64,000 bases of DNA. Source: Streptomyces sp. ICC1. GTDB lineage: Bacteria > Actinomycetota > Actinomycetes > Streptomycetales > Streptomycetaceae. The stretch's first letter is position 1. Each line of letters opens with the position of its first letter. Under the pieces are notes generated by a model that had not been told where the DNA came from, did not search any database, and saw nothing but the letters and a program-made list of their open reading frames with translations. This document shows positions 43,408 to 51,986 of this stretch, piece by piece. The stretch covers positions 1,488,001 through 1,552,000 of the forward strand of contig NZ_CP030287.1 in NCBI RefSeq assembly GCF_003287935.1. Direction: 5' to 3'. The translations under genes were made by a program, and so were the position numbers.

Positions 43408-44229
43408 ATGACAATCGACTGGGATGGCCTCTGCGCTACCGGCTTCGGCGTGCCCGTGGACGTGGATCTCGACGAGCTTACGGAGCAACTGGCCAGTTGC
43501 CTGCGCGACCCCGACCCGCAGGTGCGCGACGGCGCACCGTACGTGGTGCTGCGCACCTGGATCGCGCGCGATGTCATCGCCGGTCCACAGCGGCTGCGGC
43601 TGGGCGACGATATGGCGCGCCGGTTCACGGACAGCGAGATCCAGGCCCGTACGTTCGCCCCGCTGGTCCTCGACATGATCGTTACTCGGGGCGATTTCCG
43701 GCAGACGTGGCTCGAGGCCTTCGGGGCGTGGTTCCCCGAGGAGACCGACCTACGCGGCCACGATCCGAAGCTGGGCTGGCTGCACGCCGTCGCACACGGG
43801 GCAGACCTACTGGGGACCTTCGGCACCCACCCGGACGTTGACCCCGCGGCCATGCTCGCCCTCGCGACCGAGCGCATACTCGCGCGCACGGACCACGTCT
43901 GGGACCAGCAGGAGGACGACCGGCTCGCAGGCGCGATCGCCAGGGTCCTGACGCGACCGGAACTGAGCGCTGCGGCGGCAACCGCCTGGCTCGACCCGAT
44001 CGCGGCCGACTTCGGTGCGATCGGGCGTGGACCCAAGCCCGCGTACGCATCCAACGCGATGCGCACACTGCGGATGCTCTACCTGCTCCTCGACCGCGGC
44101 GCGCCACTGGTACCGAACGGCCCCAAACAACCCGTCCCGCACGCCGAGCCGCTGAAGGTCCGCCTGGCGTCCGTTCTCGACCACGTCTTCGGACACCCAC
44201 CGGTCAAGGACTTCCCGCCGGCAGCCTGA
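43408..44229 (+). CDS. DUF2785 protein
   Basis: 273 residues from ATG 43408 (an upstream start at 43357 adds 17 residues). All helical, with family segments LRDPDPQVRDGAPYVVLRTW and DPKLGWLHAVAHGADLLGTF. No signal peptide. Function unknown; HEAT-like helical repeats are likely. It stands alone after the arsenic island. Confidence 0.75.
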   Translation: MTIDWDGLCATGFGVPVDVDLDELTEQLASCLRDPDPQVRDGAPYVVLRTWIARDVIAGPQRLRLGDDMARRFTDSEIQARTFAPLVLDMIVTRGDFRQTWLEAFGAWFPEETDLRGHDPKLGWLHAVAHGADLLGTFGTHPDVDPAAMLALATERILARTDHVWDQQEDDRLAGAIARVLTRPELSAAAATAWLDPIAADFGAIGRGPKPAYASNAMRTLRMLYLLLDRGAPLVPNGPKQPVPHAEPLKVRLASVLDHVFGHPPVKDFPPAA

Positions 44230-44339
44230 TCGCTCTCGCTCCCGCCGGTTTGGACAAGAGAAGCCGTGCATAGCGCCACGGGTCGTGTACTTGGTGTGCG
44301 ACGACACGGTGAGCACGAAGCGCCGTACTGAGTCGGAGG

Positions 44340-44822
44340 CTAGTCCGCTTGGGTCCATCGCTTGACGATGTGCGGTGCGGAGAACGGAGCGGGCCAGGTC
44401 TGCAGCCGGACCTCCTCGGTCGCCTCGGGCTCCTCGTCTGACTCGAGCCAACGGACGGCGGCGGCGAGGTTCCGCCGAGAGGCTCGGGCTCGGGTCCAGC
44501 CTGCGGGCACTTCGAATCGAGCCGCGTCGTCGAGGTAGTCGGTACAGCCCATCACGATGACCAGTCCTGAGGGCGCGTGGAGGCTCGCCTCGACGACGTG
44601 GTCGAAGTCATCGCTGTCGTCGTGCGGCTGATCTGCGAGGACATGGACACTGACCGCCACGGTGTCGTTGACGGCGGTGCCGATGGCCAGGGCATCTTCA
44701 AGGACGCCGAGCCCGTCCACGACGGTCTGTTCGGTCCACACGCCGCTGAAATCACCTTCGGATCCCTCATCCAGAACGTGGATCTGGAAGTAGTCCGCGA
44801 AGAGCTCAAGGTTGGTCGCCAC
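44340..44822 (-). CDS. Hypothetical acidic protein
   Basis: 160 residues from the GTG at 44822 (an ATG 36 bases upstream is possible). A beta-rich fold is suggested by LELFADYFQIHVLDEGSEGD, VAVSVHVLADQPHDDSDDFD and VVEASLHAPSGLVIVMGCTD. It is very acidic. The shape recalls the ComJ-type calcium-dependent nuclease inhibitors, but I cannot support that. Single gene. Confidence 0.55.
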   Translation of the reverse strand: MATNLELFADYFQIHVLDEGSEGDFSGVWTEQTVVDGLGVLEDALAIGTAVNDTVAVSVHVLADQPHDDSDDFDHVVEASLHAPSGLVIVMGCTDYLDDAARFEVPAGWTRARASRRNLAAAVRWLESDEEPEATEEVRLQTWPAPFSAPHIVKRWTQAD

Positions 44823-44908
44823 TGAGGCATCATCCCTACTGCCCGGCAAGGGCAGCACGGCGGGGGGAGGCTGAATCTCGGGCTGTGATCGTGCGAAGGG
44901 ACCTGAGG

Positions 44909-45265
44909 ATGATCCAGGCAGCGGACATTCGCGAGTGGCGCACCCACGACGTGGTCGACGCGGGCGGGCGCAGGATCGGCGCGCTGGAGGCCGTCTACGT
45001 GGACACCAGCACGGACGAGCCGGCCATGGCCACCGTGCTGGTGGGGCTGCCCACCCGGCACCGGCTGGTCTTCGTTCCGCTGGACGGCGCGGTCGTCGGG
45101 CCGGGGTACGTCCAGGTCCACTACGACAAGGCGCTGGTGAGGGAGAGCCCTTCGATCGGCACGGACGACGTCCTGCCCGCCGAGAATGAGGCCGACATCT
45201 TCCAGCACTACGGCCTCACCTACCGGCCCGGTGCGGGCGGCGAGCGGCAGCTCGCCCGCCGCTGA
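44909..45265 (+). CDS. PRC-barrel domain protein
   Basis: 118 residues from ATG 44909 (AAGGGA upstream; a GTG 24 bases earlier is the alternative). The PRC-barrel is IREWRTHDVVDAGGRRIGAL, then EAVYVDTSTDEPAMATVLVG and HRLVFVPLDGAVVGPGYVQV. The C-terminal tail ends with EADIFQHYGLTYRP. Such proteins bind RNA, photosynthetic reaction centres or other partners; in actinomycetes they are often general stress proteins. It is followed by a small hydrophobic-protein gene. Confidence 0.85.
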   Translation: MIQAADIREWRTHDVVDAGGRRIGALEAVYVDTSTDEPAMATVLVGLPTRHRLVFVPLDGAVVGPGYVQVHYDKALVRESPSIGTDDVLPAENEADIFQHYGLTYRPGAGGERQLARR

Positions 45266-45312
45266 GCCCCCACTTGGCTGAGCCCCCACTTGCTCGAGGA
45301 GGTGTCCACGTC

Positions 45313-45480
45313 GTGAAGGTCTTCTTGATCCTGGTCATCGTGGCGATGGTGCTGGGCATCATCGGCGTTGCTGCCGAAGGCATGCTCTATTTGCTGTTCA
45401 TCGGCATCCTGGTCTTCGTGGCGGCCCTGGTCCACCTGGGCATGCGCGGGCGTCGCTCCGGGCGCCGACACATCCGCTGA
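45313..45480 (+). CDS. Small hydrophobic membrane protein
   Basis: 55 residues from a GTG with a strong GAGGAGGTG upstream. Two hydrophobic segments (VFLILVIVAMVLGIIGVAA and LYLLFIGILVFVAALVHLG) and a basic tail (RGRRSGRRHIR). Too small for domain recognition. It probably shares a transcript with the PRC-barrel gene. Confidence 0.75.
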   Translation: MKVFLILVIVAMVLGIIGVAAEGMLYLLFIGILVFVAALVHLGMRGRRSGRRHIR

Positions 45481-45657
45481 GTAGGCCGGGTGACCTTCTG
45501 CACCGTTCTGTGCTGCCGGGATAGCGGTGGGTGACCGTCCGGGATGCGCGGACGTGGGGTGCCGTTTCGCTGGCGGCATCCGCTCTCTCCCCCCATGTGA
45601 CGGCCCGGCGACCTGTACCGGCCGGTGGCCGCCCACGCGATCCTCTGCGTGAGGGAG

Positions 45658-45674
45658 ACACCGGCCGGTGTTTT
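45658..45674 (+). terminator. Palindrome with short T tract
   Basis: ACACCGGCCGGTGT is a perfect 14-base palindrome followed by TTT. It lies between convergent transcripts (small membrane protein on plus, helical protein on minus). A second CCGGCCGGTG copy sits 40 bases before it and could pair with it. Confidence 0.4.
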
Positions 45675-45724
45675 GCGTCCCGCACCCACGGCGGGCGGTA
45701 GTCGTCGCGGGTCCGAGCCGGTGG

Positions 45725-46240
45725 TCAGGTGCTGAGCAGGCGGTCGAAGAAGGATCGGTACTGGCGCAGGGCCAGGCGCAGGTCCTCGGTGGCCACCTCC
45801 TCGCCGCGGTGCCACTGGCCTTCGAGTCCTTGCTTGTGGTCGGCGAACGTGGTGGCGAGCAACTGCATCACCTCGGCGACGAGCCCGTCTGCCGCCAACA
45901 CCGACTGCTTCGGGTCGTCGACGAACCCCTGCTGGATCTGCTGCCACCGGATACGGAGGTCTTCCGCCTGCTGGGCCCCGAGAAGCGGGGCGGTATCGGG
46001 CTCCCGCTCCGACCCGTCCTGTTCGCCGGGCACAGCGTCCGGCTCACCTCCGCTGTCGTCCGTGACTCTGGTCCTGGGCGCCGCCCCCTCGTCTTCGGGA
46101 ACCGCCGTCAGGCCATCGTCTGCGGTCTGTTGCGATGTGTCTGTCTGCGGGCGGGCGATGTCCTCGGTGGACAGGGTCTCTCCGGCGGGCTCGGGCTCGG
46201 CGTACTCGTCGTCGCGCCCGTATGGTCCTTCTCTCTGCAT
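45725..46240 (-). CDS. Hypothetical protein with a 'FVDxPxQxVxxADxLV' helical domain (first)
   Basis: 171 residues. The first 85 are acidic and disordered (PEPAGETLSTEDIARPQTDT). The rest is a helical domain: RWQQIQQGFVDDPKQSVLAA, then DGLVAEVMQLLATTFADHKQ and LRLALRQYRSFFDRLLST. The neighbouring minus-strand gene upstream ends in the same domain. Function unknown; no membrane segment here. Confidence 0.65.
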   Translation of the reverse strand: MQREGPYGRDDEYAEPEPAGETLSTEDIARPQTDTSQQTADDGLTAVPEDEGAAPRTRVTDDSGGEPDAVPGEQDGSEREPDTAPLLGAQQAEDLRIRWQQIQQGFVDDPKQSVLAADGLVAEVMQLLATTFADHKQGLEGQWHRGEEVATEDLRLALRQYRSFFDRLLST

Positions 46241-46291
46241 GTCCCTTCACCTCCATGCGGTGGCGAACGGCCGCTTTGCGGCTGCTGGGAG

Positions 46292-46843
46292 TCAGCGGCG
46301 TTCTTCATCCGGCGAAGCGGTGTCGTCTTTCAGAAGTTCCTCGAACAGCGCCCGGTAGTGGACCATGGCGCTCCGCAGTTCTTCCGTCGTGGTGTCCCTG
46401 CTGCCGGCCCGCCCCTTGACTTCATGGGCGATGCGGTAGTGGTCCAGTGTCCGGGAGTGTTCGACCGAGAGGTCCCGCTTCTGCTGCTCGAAATCCTCCG
46501 TCGGGTAGCCGCGCTCGCTCATGAGCGTGGTCACGAGCCGGTCCGCCTCACCCACGGCCTGGTCGGGGCTGTCGACGAAATGTTCCTGCACGCTGGCCCA
46601 GTCCCGTGCGTACCGGTCCCGGACGGTGGAGGGCAGCGGCCTGATCTCCAGCGCCTCATGCCGCTCCTCCCTCTCCTTGAGATCGCGCTCGGCCGCTCCG
46701 CGGCTCTGCCCCGCCTCGACCGTGCGGTCGTACTCGGGCCCGAACTGCTCCCGAAGGTGCCGGCGCCGGGTCATGGTCCGCATGGTCAGCGCGACGGCGG
46801 CCAGGACCACCACGGCGGCCACGATGATGATGATGGTCCACAT
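46292..46843 (-). CDS. Membrane-anchored protein with the same helical domain (second)
   Basis: 183 residues from ATG 46843 (GGAGG 5 bases upstream). An N-terminal membrane helix (IIIIVAAVVVLAAVALTM) is followed by a charged coil (QFGPEYDRTVEAGQSRGAAE) and the domain DWASVQEHFVDSPDQAVGEA, then DRLVTTLMSERGYP and LRSAMVHYRALFEELL. It pairs with the soluble paralogue 51 bases downstream; one is anchored and one is free, so they may interact. Function unknown. Confidence 0.65.
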   Translation of the reverse strand: MWTIIIIVAAVVVLAAVALTMRTMTRRRHLREQFGPEYDRTVEAGQSRGAAERDLKEREERHEALEIRPLPSTVRDRYARDWASVQEHFVDSPDQAVGEADRLVTTLMSERGYPTEDFEQQKRDLSVEHSRTLDHYRIAHEVKGRAGSRDTTTEELRSAMVHYRALFEELLKDDTASPDEERR

Positions 46844-47170
46844 CGCATCCTCCACTCGTTGACAGCTCACGCAGGCAGCCAGAACCAGGGCGTACGAGGA
46901 TCCCCGCCGCAGGTGCCATCCCTTGGGGTGCCACGTTTCAGAATTTCACATATCGCCCGAAATATGGTAGTTCGACGGGTGGTGGACGCTCCGTCTCGCG
47001 CCGGGCAACGCCGACCGAGGTCCGGAGCCAGTTGCCGACAGGGTGGTGGCAGGCGGGCAGGCGGATCAGTGGGCCGGGCGACGCCGGTGCAGTACCGAGC
47101 GCACGGCGAGGTAGAGCGGCGTCGGGGGTCGTGCGGGAACGAAGTGGTCCCCGCGCGGGGTCAGGGGTGG
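46844..47170. other. Intergenic region, AT-rich patch, no gene
   Basis: Around 46940-46970 the DNA becomes AT-rich (AATTTCACATATCGCCCGAA), probably the promoter area of the two-gene unit above. Nothing else recognised. Confidence 0.35.
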
Positions 47171-47326
47171 CTACCAGTAGTGCCTCCGTCCGCCGACCTT
47201 GTGTCCGACGGATCCCAGGATCCACAGGATGACGCCGACGACGACCAGGATGATTCCGATGGTCCACAGAATGGAGATGCCGGCTACGTAGCCGACGACC
47301 AGCAGGATGATTCCGAGGACGATCAT
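47171..47326 (-). CDS. Small two-helix membrane protein (DUF6131-like)
   Basis: 51 residues from ATG 47326. It is almost entirely hydrophobic (MIVLGIILLVVGYVAGISIL, then GIILVVVGVILWILGSVG) with a short basic end (HKVGGRRHYW). It resembles the small DUF6131-type proteins of actinomycetes. Function unknown. Confidence 0.7.
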   Translation of the reverse strand: MIVLGIILLVVGYVAGISILWTIGIILVVVGVILWILGSVGHKVGGRRHYW

Positions 47327-47445
47327 GATGTCCGCCGATCTCACGGAGTGATGCAAAGCCCCTGTTCTCAGGGTAGATCTGCCCTCTGCTGGTGGCTTCC
47401 CGGGGAGGACGGTCCTACCGCGGAGAGGTACCTCTGGAGCGCGCC

Positions 47446-47646
47446 GTGCTCGTCATCCTCGGACTCGCCCGCCTGATCGCCGCCCTGGTCGTCGGCGTGG
47501 CCGGCGTCGTCACCAATGACGGCAGCGCCCACGAGATGACCGGCGGATTCTCCGTTTTCGGCTACGAGGTCACCGGCTCGACCGGGACCGTCCTCCTCTA
47601 CGGCACCGCCTCAAGGCCGGCGTCGGGAGGGACACCAGCTCCCTGA
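47446..47646 (+). pseudogene. Truncated membrane protein
   Basis: From a GTG with GGAG upstream: LVILGLARLIAALVVGVAGV, VTNDGSAHEMTGGFSVFGYE, VTGSTGTVLLYG, then an unrelated tail. In relatives the LYG is followed by a second membrane helix and a charged tail of about 50 residues; these are missing. It is a deletion remnant or a shortened protein. Confidence 0.5.
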
Positions 47647-48066
47647 AGACCGAGGAGAAGACGACGTTGCGTGGCGGAATGCTGCGGAGCAAGTGCTCGC
47701 TGGAGGTGAGGGTGAGGAGCTGTGTGGGCTGCCGCTGGAATCCGCTGGGGGGCCGACGATGCCCGACGCCGCTGGAAGTCGCCTTGTGGATCGTGGCTCA
47801 TGGTGACGCGGATGCCGTCGTTCATGGTTCGCCCCCGTTCAGGGGTCGAGCCCATCACGGTCGCCCGCCGATGCGGGAAAGAGGGCCCCTACGGATTCCT
47901 CTCGGATCACGCTGACACGCACAGTGACGGCCTGCATCACCTCGGCTACGAAGCGAGGCACACGGGTGACGCCCGTCCCCGATGCGGCGGCGCCGGGAGG
48001 CGGGCCGTCCCTTCCGTACCGAAGATGGGCGCGAGCCCCCACCCCCTGCTGTCAGGAGCCCGTCTC
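47647..48066. other. Region without a supported gene
   Basis: Several frames cross it but none has recognisable features. The segment just before 48066 contains AGGAG, the ribosome site of the next gene. Confidence 0.3.
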
Positions 48067-48342
48067 ATGCTGGAGCGCACGCTGCGCAAGGACCGCACGG
48101 ATGTCACCTTCGTCCTGCCCGCCGACACGCCGCCCGGCCCCGTCAGCGTGGTGGGCGACTTCAACGATTGGCAGCCCGGTACCCACACCCTGCGGCCGCG
48201 CAAAGACGGGAAGCGGGCGGTCACGGTCCAGCTGCCGAGCAAGAGCACGCATTCTTTCCGGTACCTGGCCGCCGGTGACTACTGATTCAACGACGAGAGT
48301 GCCGGCGACCAGGACGGCCCCAACAGCCGTCTGCACACCTGA
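48067..48342 (+). pseudogene. CBM48-type (isoamylase N-terminal domain) protein with an in-frame TGA
   Basis: ATG 48067 with AGGAG upstream. The carbohydrate-binding domain is KDRTDVTFVLPADTPPGPVS, VVGDFNDWQPGTHTLRPRKD, then THSFRYLAAGDY. At 48283-48285 a TGA stands where relatives have a Trp (GDYWFNDE), and the same frame continues FNDESAGDQDGPNSRLHT to a TGA at 48340. One base change (TGG to TGA) explains it. The remaining product would lack the last 19 residues. Such small glycogen-binding proteins are common in actinomycetes. Confidence 0.75.
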
Positions 48343-48559
48343 GGGGGCCCAGCGGTGCGACCCGGAGGACCCACGGCGTCGACCGCCGACAGGTGCCCCG
48401 GCCCACATTCCAGGGGGCAAGAGGTGCGTGCCGGCCCCTGATTCCGTGCCCGGCGTCAGGGGCGTCGTCATCCGCGCATGCCGGCGTCTGCCTGGATGAC
48501 CGCCGCGCGATCAGTCCCGGTGATGTGCGGGACTGCGCGGCCTCCCGTCCCCGCTCGCC
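48343..48559. other. Gap before the right junction, no gene
   Basis: No frame with recognisable content on either strand. Confidence 0.3.
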
Positions 48560-48705
48560 TCAGGCCGATGCCGGTGGAGCGGAGGATTCGCCGGCGCGGC
48601 GGTATTCGGCGTTGATGCGTTGGGCTTCTTCGAGTTGGTCTTCGAGGATGATGATGCGGCAGGCGGAGTCGATCGGGGTTCCCTGGTCGACGAGTTCGCG
48701 GGCGC
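48560..48705 (-). pseudogene. C-terminal remnant of a helical regulator-like protein
   Basis: The minus strand encodes RELVDQGTPIDSACRIIILE, then DQLEEAQRINAEYRRAGESS before a stop. The look is that of the coiled end of MerR-type or similar helix-turn-helix proteins. It is cut at about 48700, the very place where the glucanase-like gene on the other strand loses its own start. So both are trimmed at one joint. Confidence 0.5.
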
Positions 48706-50171
48706 CCCGGACCCCGCGCGACGCCAGGCGCCGTACGGCCCTGGCCCTGGCCCTGACCCTCACCGCCGGACTCGGCTCGGCGGCCCTGACCGCCCTGCCC
48801 GCGACCGCGGCGGCCGACTCCGTCAAGGTCCAGTACCGCACCAGCGCGACCGGGGCCACCGCCGACCAGGCGGAGCCGTGGTTCAAGGTGGTCAACAACG
48901 GCTCCGCCGCCGTCTCCCTGAACCAGGTCACTTTCCGCTACTACTTCAAGGCCGACGGCCCGGACGTCCAGTACCGGTTCGCCTGTTCCTGGGCGGTCAA
49001 GGGCTGCGCCAACATCACCGGCACCTTCGGCACCCCGGCCAACCCGACGGCCACCGCCGACCGCTACCTGGAGATCGCCTTCACCGCGGGCGCGGGCACC
49101 CTGGCCCCCGGCGCCGACACGGGCGACATGCAGCTGCGCTTCCACCGCGCCGACTGGCAGACCCTGCGCCAGTCCGACGACTTCTCCTTCGACGCGGCCC
49201 GCACGGCCTACGGGGACTGGGACAAGGTGACCGCCCGGCTGGGCTCCGCCACCGTCTGGGGCACCGCGCCCGGCGGCAACGTCCCCGACCCGACGCCCAC
49301 GCCGACCAACCCGACGCCGACTCCGACGAACCCCACGCCGACCCCGACCGACCCCGGACCGGCCGGCGCCGCCCTCTTCGACGATTTCACCTACACCTCC
49401 TCCGCGGACCCGGCGATATCCGCCCACGGCTGGAGCGTGCGCTCCAACTCCGGCGGCCCCGGCGTCCCGGGGGCGGCCTGGTCGCCCGAGAACGTGACCT
49501 TCGCGGCCGAGGGCGGGAACACCATCATGAACATGGAGACCTCCACGGCCGGCTCGGGCGAGAGCACCAAGCAGACCGAGATCCTCACCAAGGCGATGAA
49601 GTTCAAGAACGGCACCTACGCGGCGCGGGTGAAGTTCTCCGACGCGCCGAAGTACGGCCCGGACGGCGACCACCTCGTGCAGACCTTCTTCCCCATCAAC
49701 GACCTCAAGGCCCCGATGGCCGACGACTACGCCGAGTACGACTTCGAGTACCTGCCCAACGGCGGCTGGGGCGAGCCCTCGAACATCCTCTACACCACGT
49801 CCTGGGAGACCTACCGCCCCGACCCGTGGGAGGCCGTCAACCAGCACACCGAGTCCCGGACGAGCTACGCGGGCTGGCACGACCTGGTCCTCACCATCGA
49901 CAACAACGCCATCACCTACTACGTCGACGGCCAGGTCTTCGGCACCCACGACGCCAGGTACCTGCCCGAGCGGCCCATGTCGATCAACTTCAACCAGTGG
50001 CTGATCGACCTGAACGGCCAGCCGGGCTCCGCGCCCCGCGCCTACGACCAGAAGGTCGACTACGTCCTGCACGTCAAGGACCAGGTCCTCACCCCGGCCC
50101 AGGTCGCCGCCAAGGTGGGCGCCTACCGCACCGCGGGCACGGCCTTCGTCGACGAGGTCCCGAACGGCTGA
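48654..50171 (+). CDS. Secreted CBM3 plus GH16-like glucanase, native start lost
   Basis: About 505 residues from the first usable ATG (48654), but its first 15 residues come from the antisense of another gene. From about 48705 the natural signal peptide follows: ARRRTALALALTLTAGLGSA to ATAAADS. Then a CBM3 cellulose-binding domain (VQYRTSATGATADQAEPWFK, VVNNGSAAVSLNQVTFRYYF), a PTPTNPTP repeat linker, and a GH16-type domain with the catalytic EYDFE motif in DDYAEYDFEYLPNGGWG. It would degrade beta-glucan outside the cell. Translation and export depend on the makeshift start. Confidence 0.75.
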   Translation: MRQAESIGVPWSTSSRAPRTPRDARRRTALALALTLTAGLGSAALTALPATAAADSVKVQYRTSATGATADQAEPWFKVVNNGSAAVSLNQVTFRYYFKADGPDVQYRFACSWAVKGCANITGTFGTPANPTATADRYLEIAFTAGAGTLAPGADTGDMQLRFHRADWQTLRQSDDFSFDAARTAYGDWDKVTARLGSATVWGTAPGGNVPDPTPTPTNPTPTPTNPTPTPTDPGPAGAALFDDFTYTSSADPAISAHGWSVRSNSGGPGVPGAAWSPENVTFAAEGGNTIMNMETSTAGSGESTKQTEILTKAMKFKNGTYAARVKFSDAPKYGPDGDHLVQTFFPINDLKAPMADDYAEYDFEYLPNGGWGEPSNILYTTSWETYRPDPWEAVNQHTESRTSYAGWHDLVLTIDNNAITYYVDGQVFGTHDARYLPERPMSINFNQWLIDLNGQPGSAPRAYDQKVDYVLHVKDQVLTPAQVAAKVGAYRTAGTAFVDEVPNG

Positions 50172-50258
50172 CCCCGAACCGCCGACCCGCCGCCGCACAC
50201 GCGGGCGCGCGGGCGCGCTCCGGGGTCCGCCGCCCCGGAGCGCGTCCGCGCGGCCCGC

Positions 50259-51821
50259 TCAGAACCGCAGCGCCCACCCGTCGAGGTACCCGGTGTGCCC
50301 GGCGAAGGCGTCGAACACGCGCAGTCTCCACACCCCGCCGGCCGTCTCCGAGGAGGCGTCCACCGTGTACAGCGCGACGAGGTCGCCCTCGCCCCAGCCC
50401 GTGTACTCGTCCTTGACCGGGTACGCCGTCCCGTCGGGCGCGATCAGGTCGATCCGAAGGGTCCCGGAGTTCGGGTGTTTGACGTAGACCTCCACGTCCA
50501 ACTGGGCGGGGGCGCGGCCCGGGACACCGCTGACCGTGATCGGGGACTCGATGGTCTCCAGGTCCCCGACCGGGTGGTCGGCGGTGCTGGCGAAGCGTTT
50601 GCCGGGCGCCTTGTTCGGCGCGCCGCCCACGTAGAGGGCGCGGTCGGGGGAGCCCGGGCCGGCGTCGAGCACCACGCCGGTGGTGGCCGAAGCGGTCAGG
50701 GCGCCGGCCACCTGGGCCGGGGTGGCCGTGCGGTGGTCGGCGAGGTACAGCGCCGCCGCCCCCGCGACGTGCGGGGTGGCCATCGAGGTGCCGGACATGA
50801 CGGTGCTCCAGTCGTCACCCCAGGAGACGGCCGAGGTGATGAAGTCGCCGGGTGCGAACAGGTCGACCAGCCGCCCGAAGTTGGAGTACGAGGAGCGCGC
50901 GTCGTGGTCGCTCACCGCCCCGACCGTCAGCGCCTGGGAGACCCGGGCGGGCGAGTGCCCGGAGGCGTCCATGCTCTGGTTGCCCGCGGCCACCGCGTAG
51001 GTGATGCCGGAGGCGATGGAGCCCCGCACGGCCGCGTCCAGCACGTCGTCGGGATCCCCGCCCAGGCTCATGTTCGCGACGGCCGGCTTCACGGCGTTGC
51101 GGGTGACCCAGTCGATCCCGGCGACCACCTGCTCGGTCGTTCCCTCCCCGTACCAGTCGAGCACCCGGACGGCCACGACCTTCGCCTTCTTGGCCGTGCC
51201 GAAGGTGGTGCCCACGAGGGTCCCGGCGACGTGCGTGCCGTGCCCGTGGGAGTCGTCGGCCTCGAAGTCGTCCTCGATCGCGTCGTAGCCGTAGGAGGCG
51301 CGGCCGCCGAAGTCCTGGTGGGTGATGTTGATCCCGGTGTCGATGACGTACGCGGTCACGCCCTGCCCGCCCGAGTTCGGGTACGCGTAGGCCTCGTTCA
51401 GCGGCCGTCGGCGCTGGTCGATCCGGTCCACGCCCCACGAGGGCGGGTTCGGCTGGGTGGCGTCGAGCCGCATCCTGCGGTTCTGCGCGACGCGTGCGAC
51501 GGCCGGATCGGCCGCGAGCCGGCGGGCCTGGCGCTCCGTCATCCGGACGGCGAAGCCGTTGACCGCCGAGTCGTACGTCCGGCGGACCGTGCCGCCGAAC
51601 CGTTCGACCACGGCCCGGCCGCGGTCCGTACGGGAGCCGGCGCGGGCCGGGTCCAACAGGACGAGGTAGCTGTCGGCGACGGCTCCGGGTGCGTCGGCGT
51701 ACTGGACGCGGCCCTCCGGCGGAGCCGCGGCGATGGCCCCGGTGTCCACCCCGAGCGCGAGCGCCGAGGCCAGTGCGAGTGCGGCTCCGTACCGCCGCCA
51801 CAACGGTGATCGCATGATCAT
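50259..51821 (-). CDS. Secreted subtilisin-like serine protease (S8) with P-domain
   Basis: 520 residues. Signal peptide (RRYGAALALASALALGVDTG), an I9 inhibitor propeptide (DSYLVLLDPARAGSRTDRGR to RVAQNRRMRLD), and the catalytic domain with Asp in AYVIDTGINITHQDF, His in DSHGHGTHVAGTLVG and Ser in MSGTSMATPHVAGAAALYLA. A C-terminal P-type beta domain (GRAPAQLDVEVYVKHPNSGT) follows. It is an extracellular protease activated by removing the propeptide. It is convergent with the glucanase-like gene; 87 bases separate the stops. Confidence 0.95.
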   Translation of the reverse strand: MIMRSPLWRRYGAALALASALALGVDTGAIAAAPPEGRVQYADAPGAVADSYLVLLDPARAGSRTDRGRAVVERFGGTVRRTYDSAVNGFAVRMTERQARRLAADPAVARVAQNRRMRLDATQPNPPSWGVDRIDQRRRPLNEAYAYPNSGGQGVTAYVIDTGINITHQDFGGRASYGYDAIEDDFEADDSHGHGTHVAGTLVGTTFGTAKKAKVVAVRVLDWYGEGTTEQVVAGIDWVTRNAVKPAVANMSLGGDPDDVLDAAVRGSIASGITYAVAAGNQSMDASGHSPARVSQALTVGAVSDHDARSSYSNFGRLVDLFAPGDFITSAVSWGDDWSTVMSGTSMATPHVAGAAALYLADHRTATPAQVAGALTASATTGVVLDAGPGSPDRALYVGGAPNKAPGKRFASTADHPVGDLETIESPITVSGVPGRAPAQLDVEVYVKHPNSGTLRIDLIAPDGTAYPVKDEYTGWGEGDLVALYTVDASSETAGGVWRLRVFDAFAGHTGYLDGWALRF

Positions 51822-51986
51822 GGGAATCGGTACCCCCCCTGGGTCGTCCGCCAAGACTGCGACGCCCCGGAGCGCCGCACAAGGGCGCCCGCACGGGAGG
51901 AACCCGGCCCGGACGGCGCCGCCTCCGATACCAGTGCCCCCAAGGCCGAGCTGGTCATCGCCGGGCTCACCCCGGTGGGCTGAGCG
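51822..51986. other. Short gap between protease gene and aminotransferase remnant
   Basis: Contains the protease promoter region; a 10-base run of Cs and Ts at about 51833. No gene. Confidence 0.3.

Noticed and set aside
49262..49360. Short tandem repeat ACGCCGACC-like, considered as a CRISPR or minisatellite
   Set aside because: It encodes the PTPTNPTP linker between CBM3 and GH16-like domains; no spacers. No CRISPR array is visible in the window.
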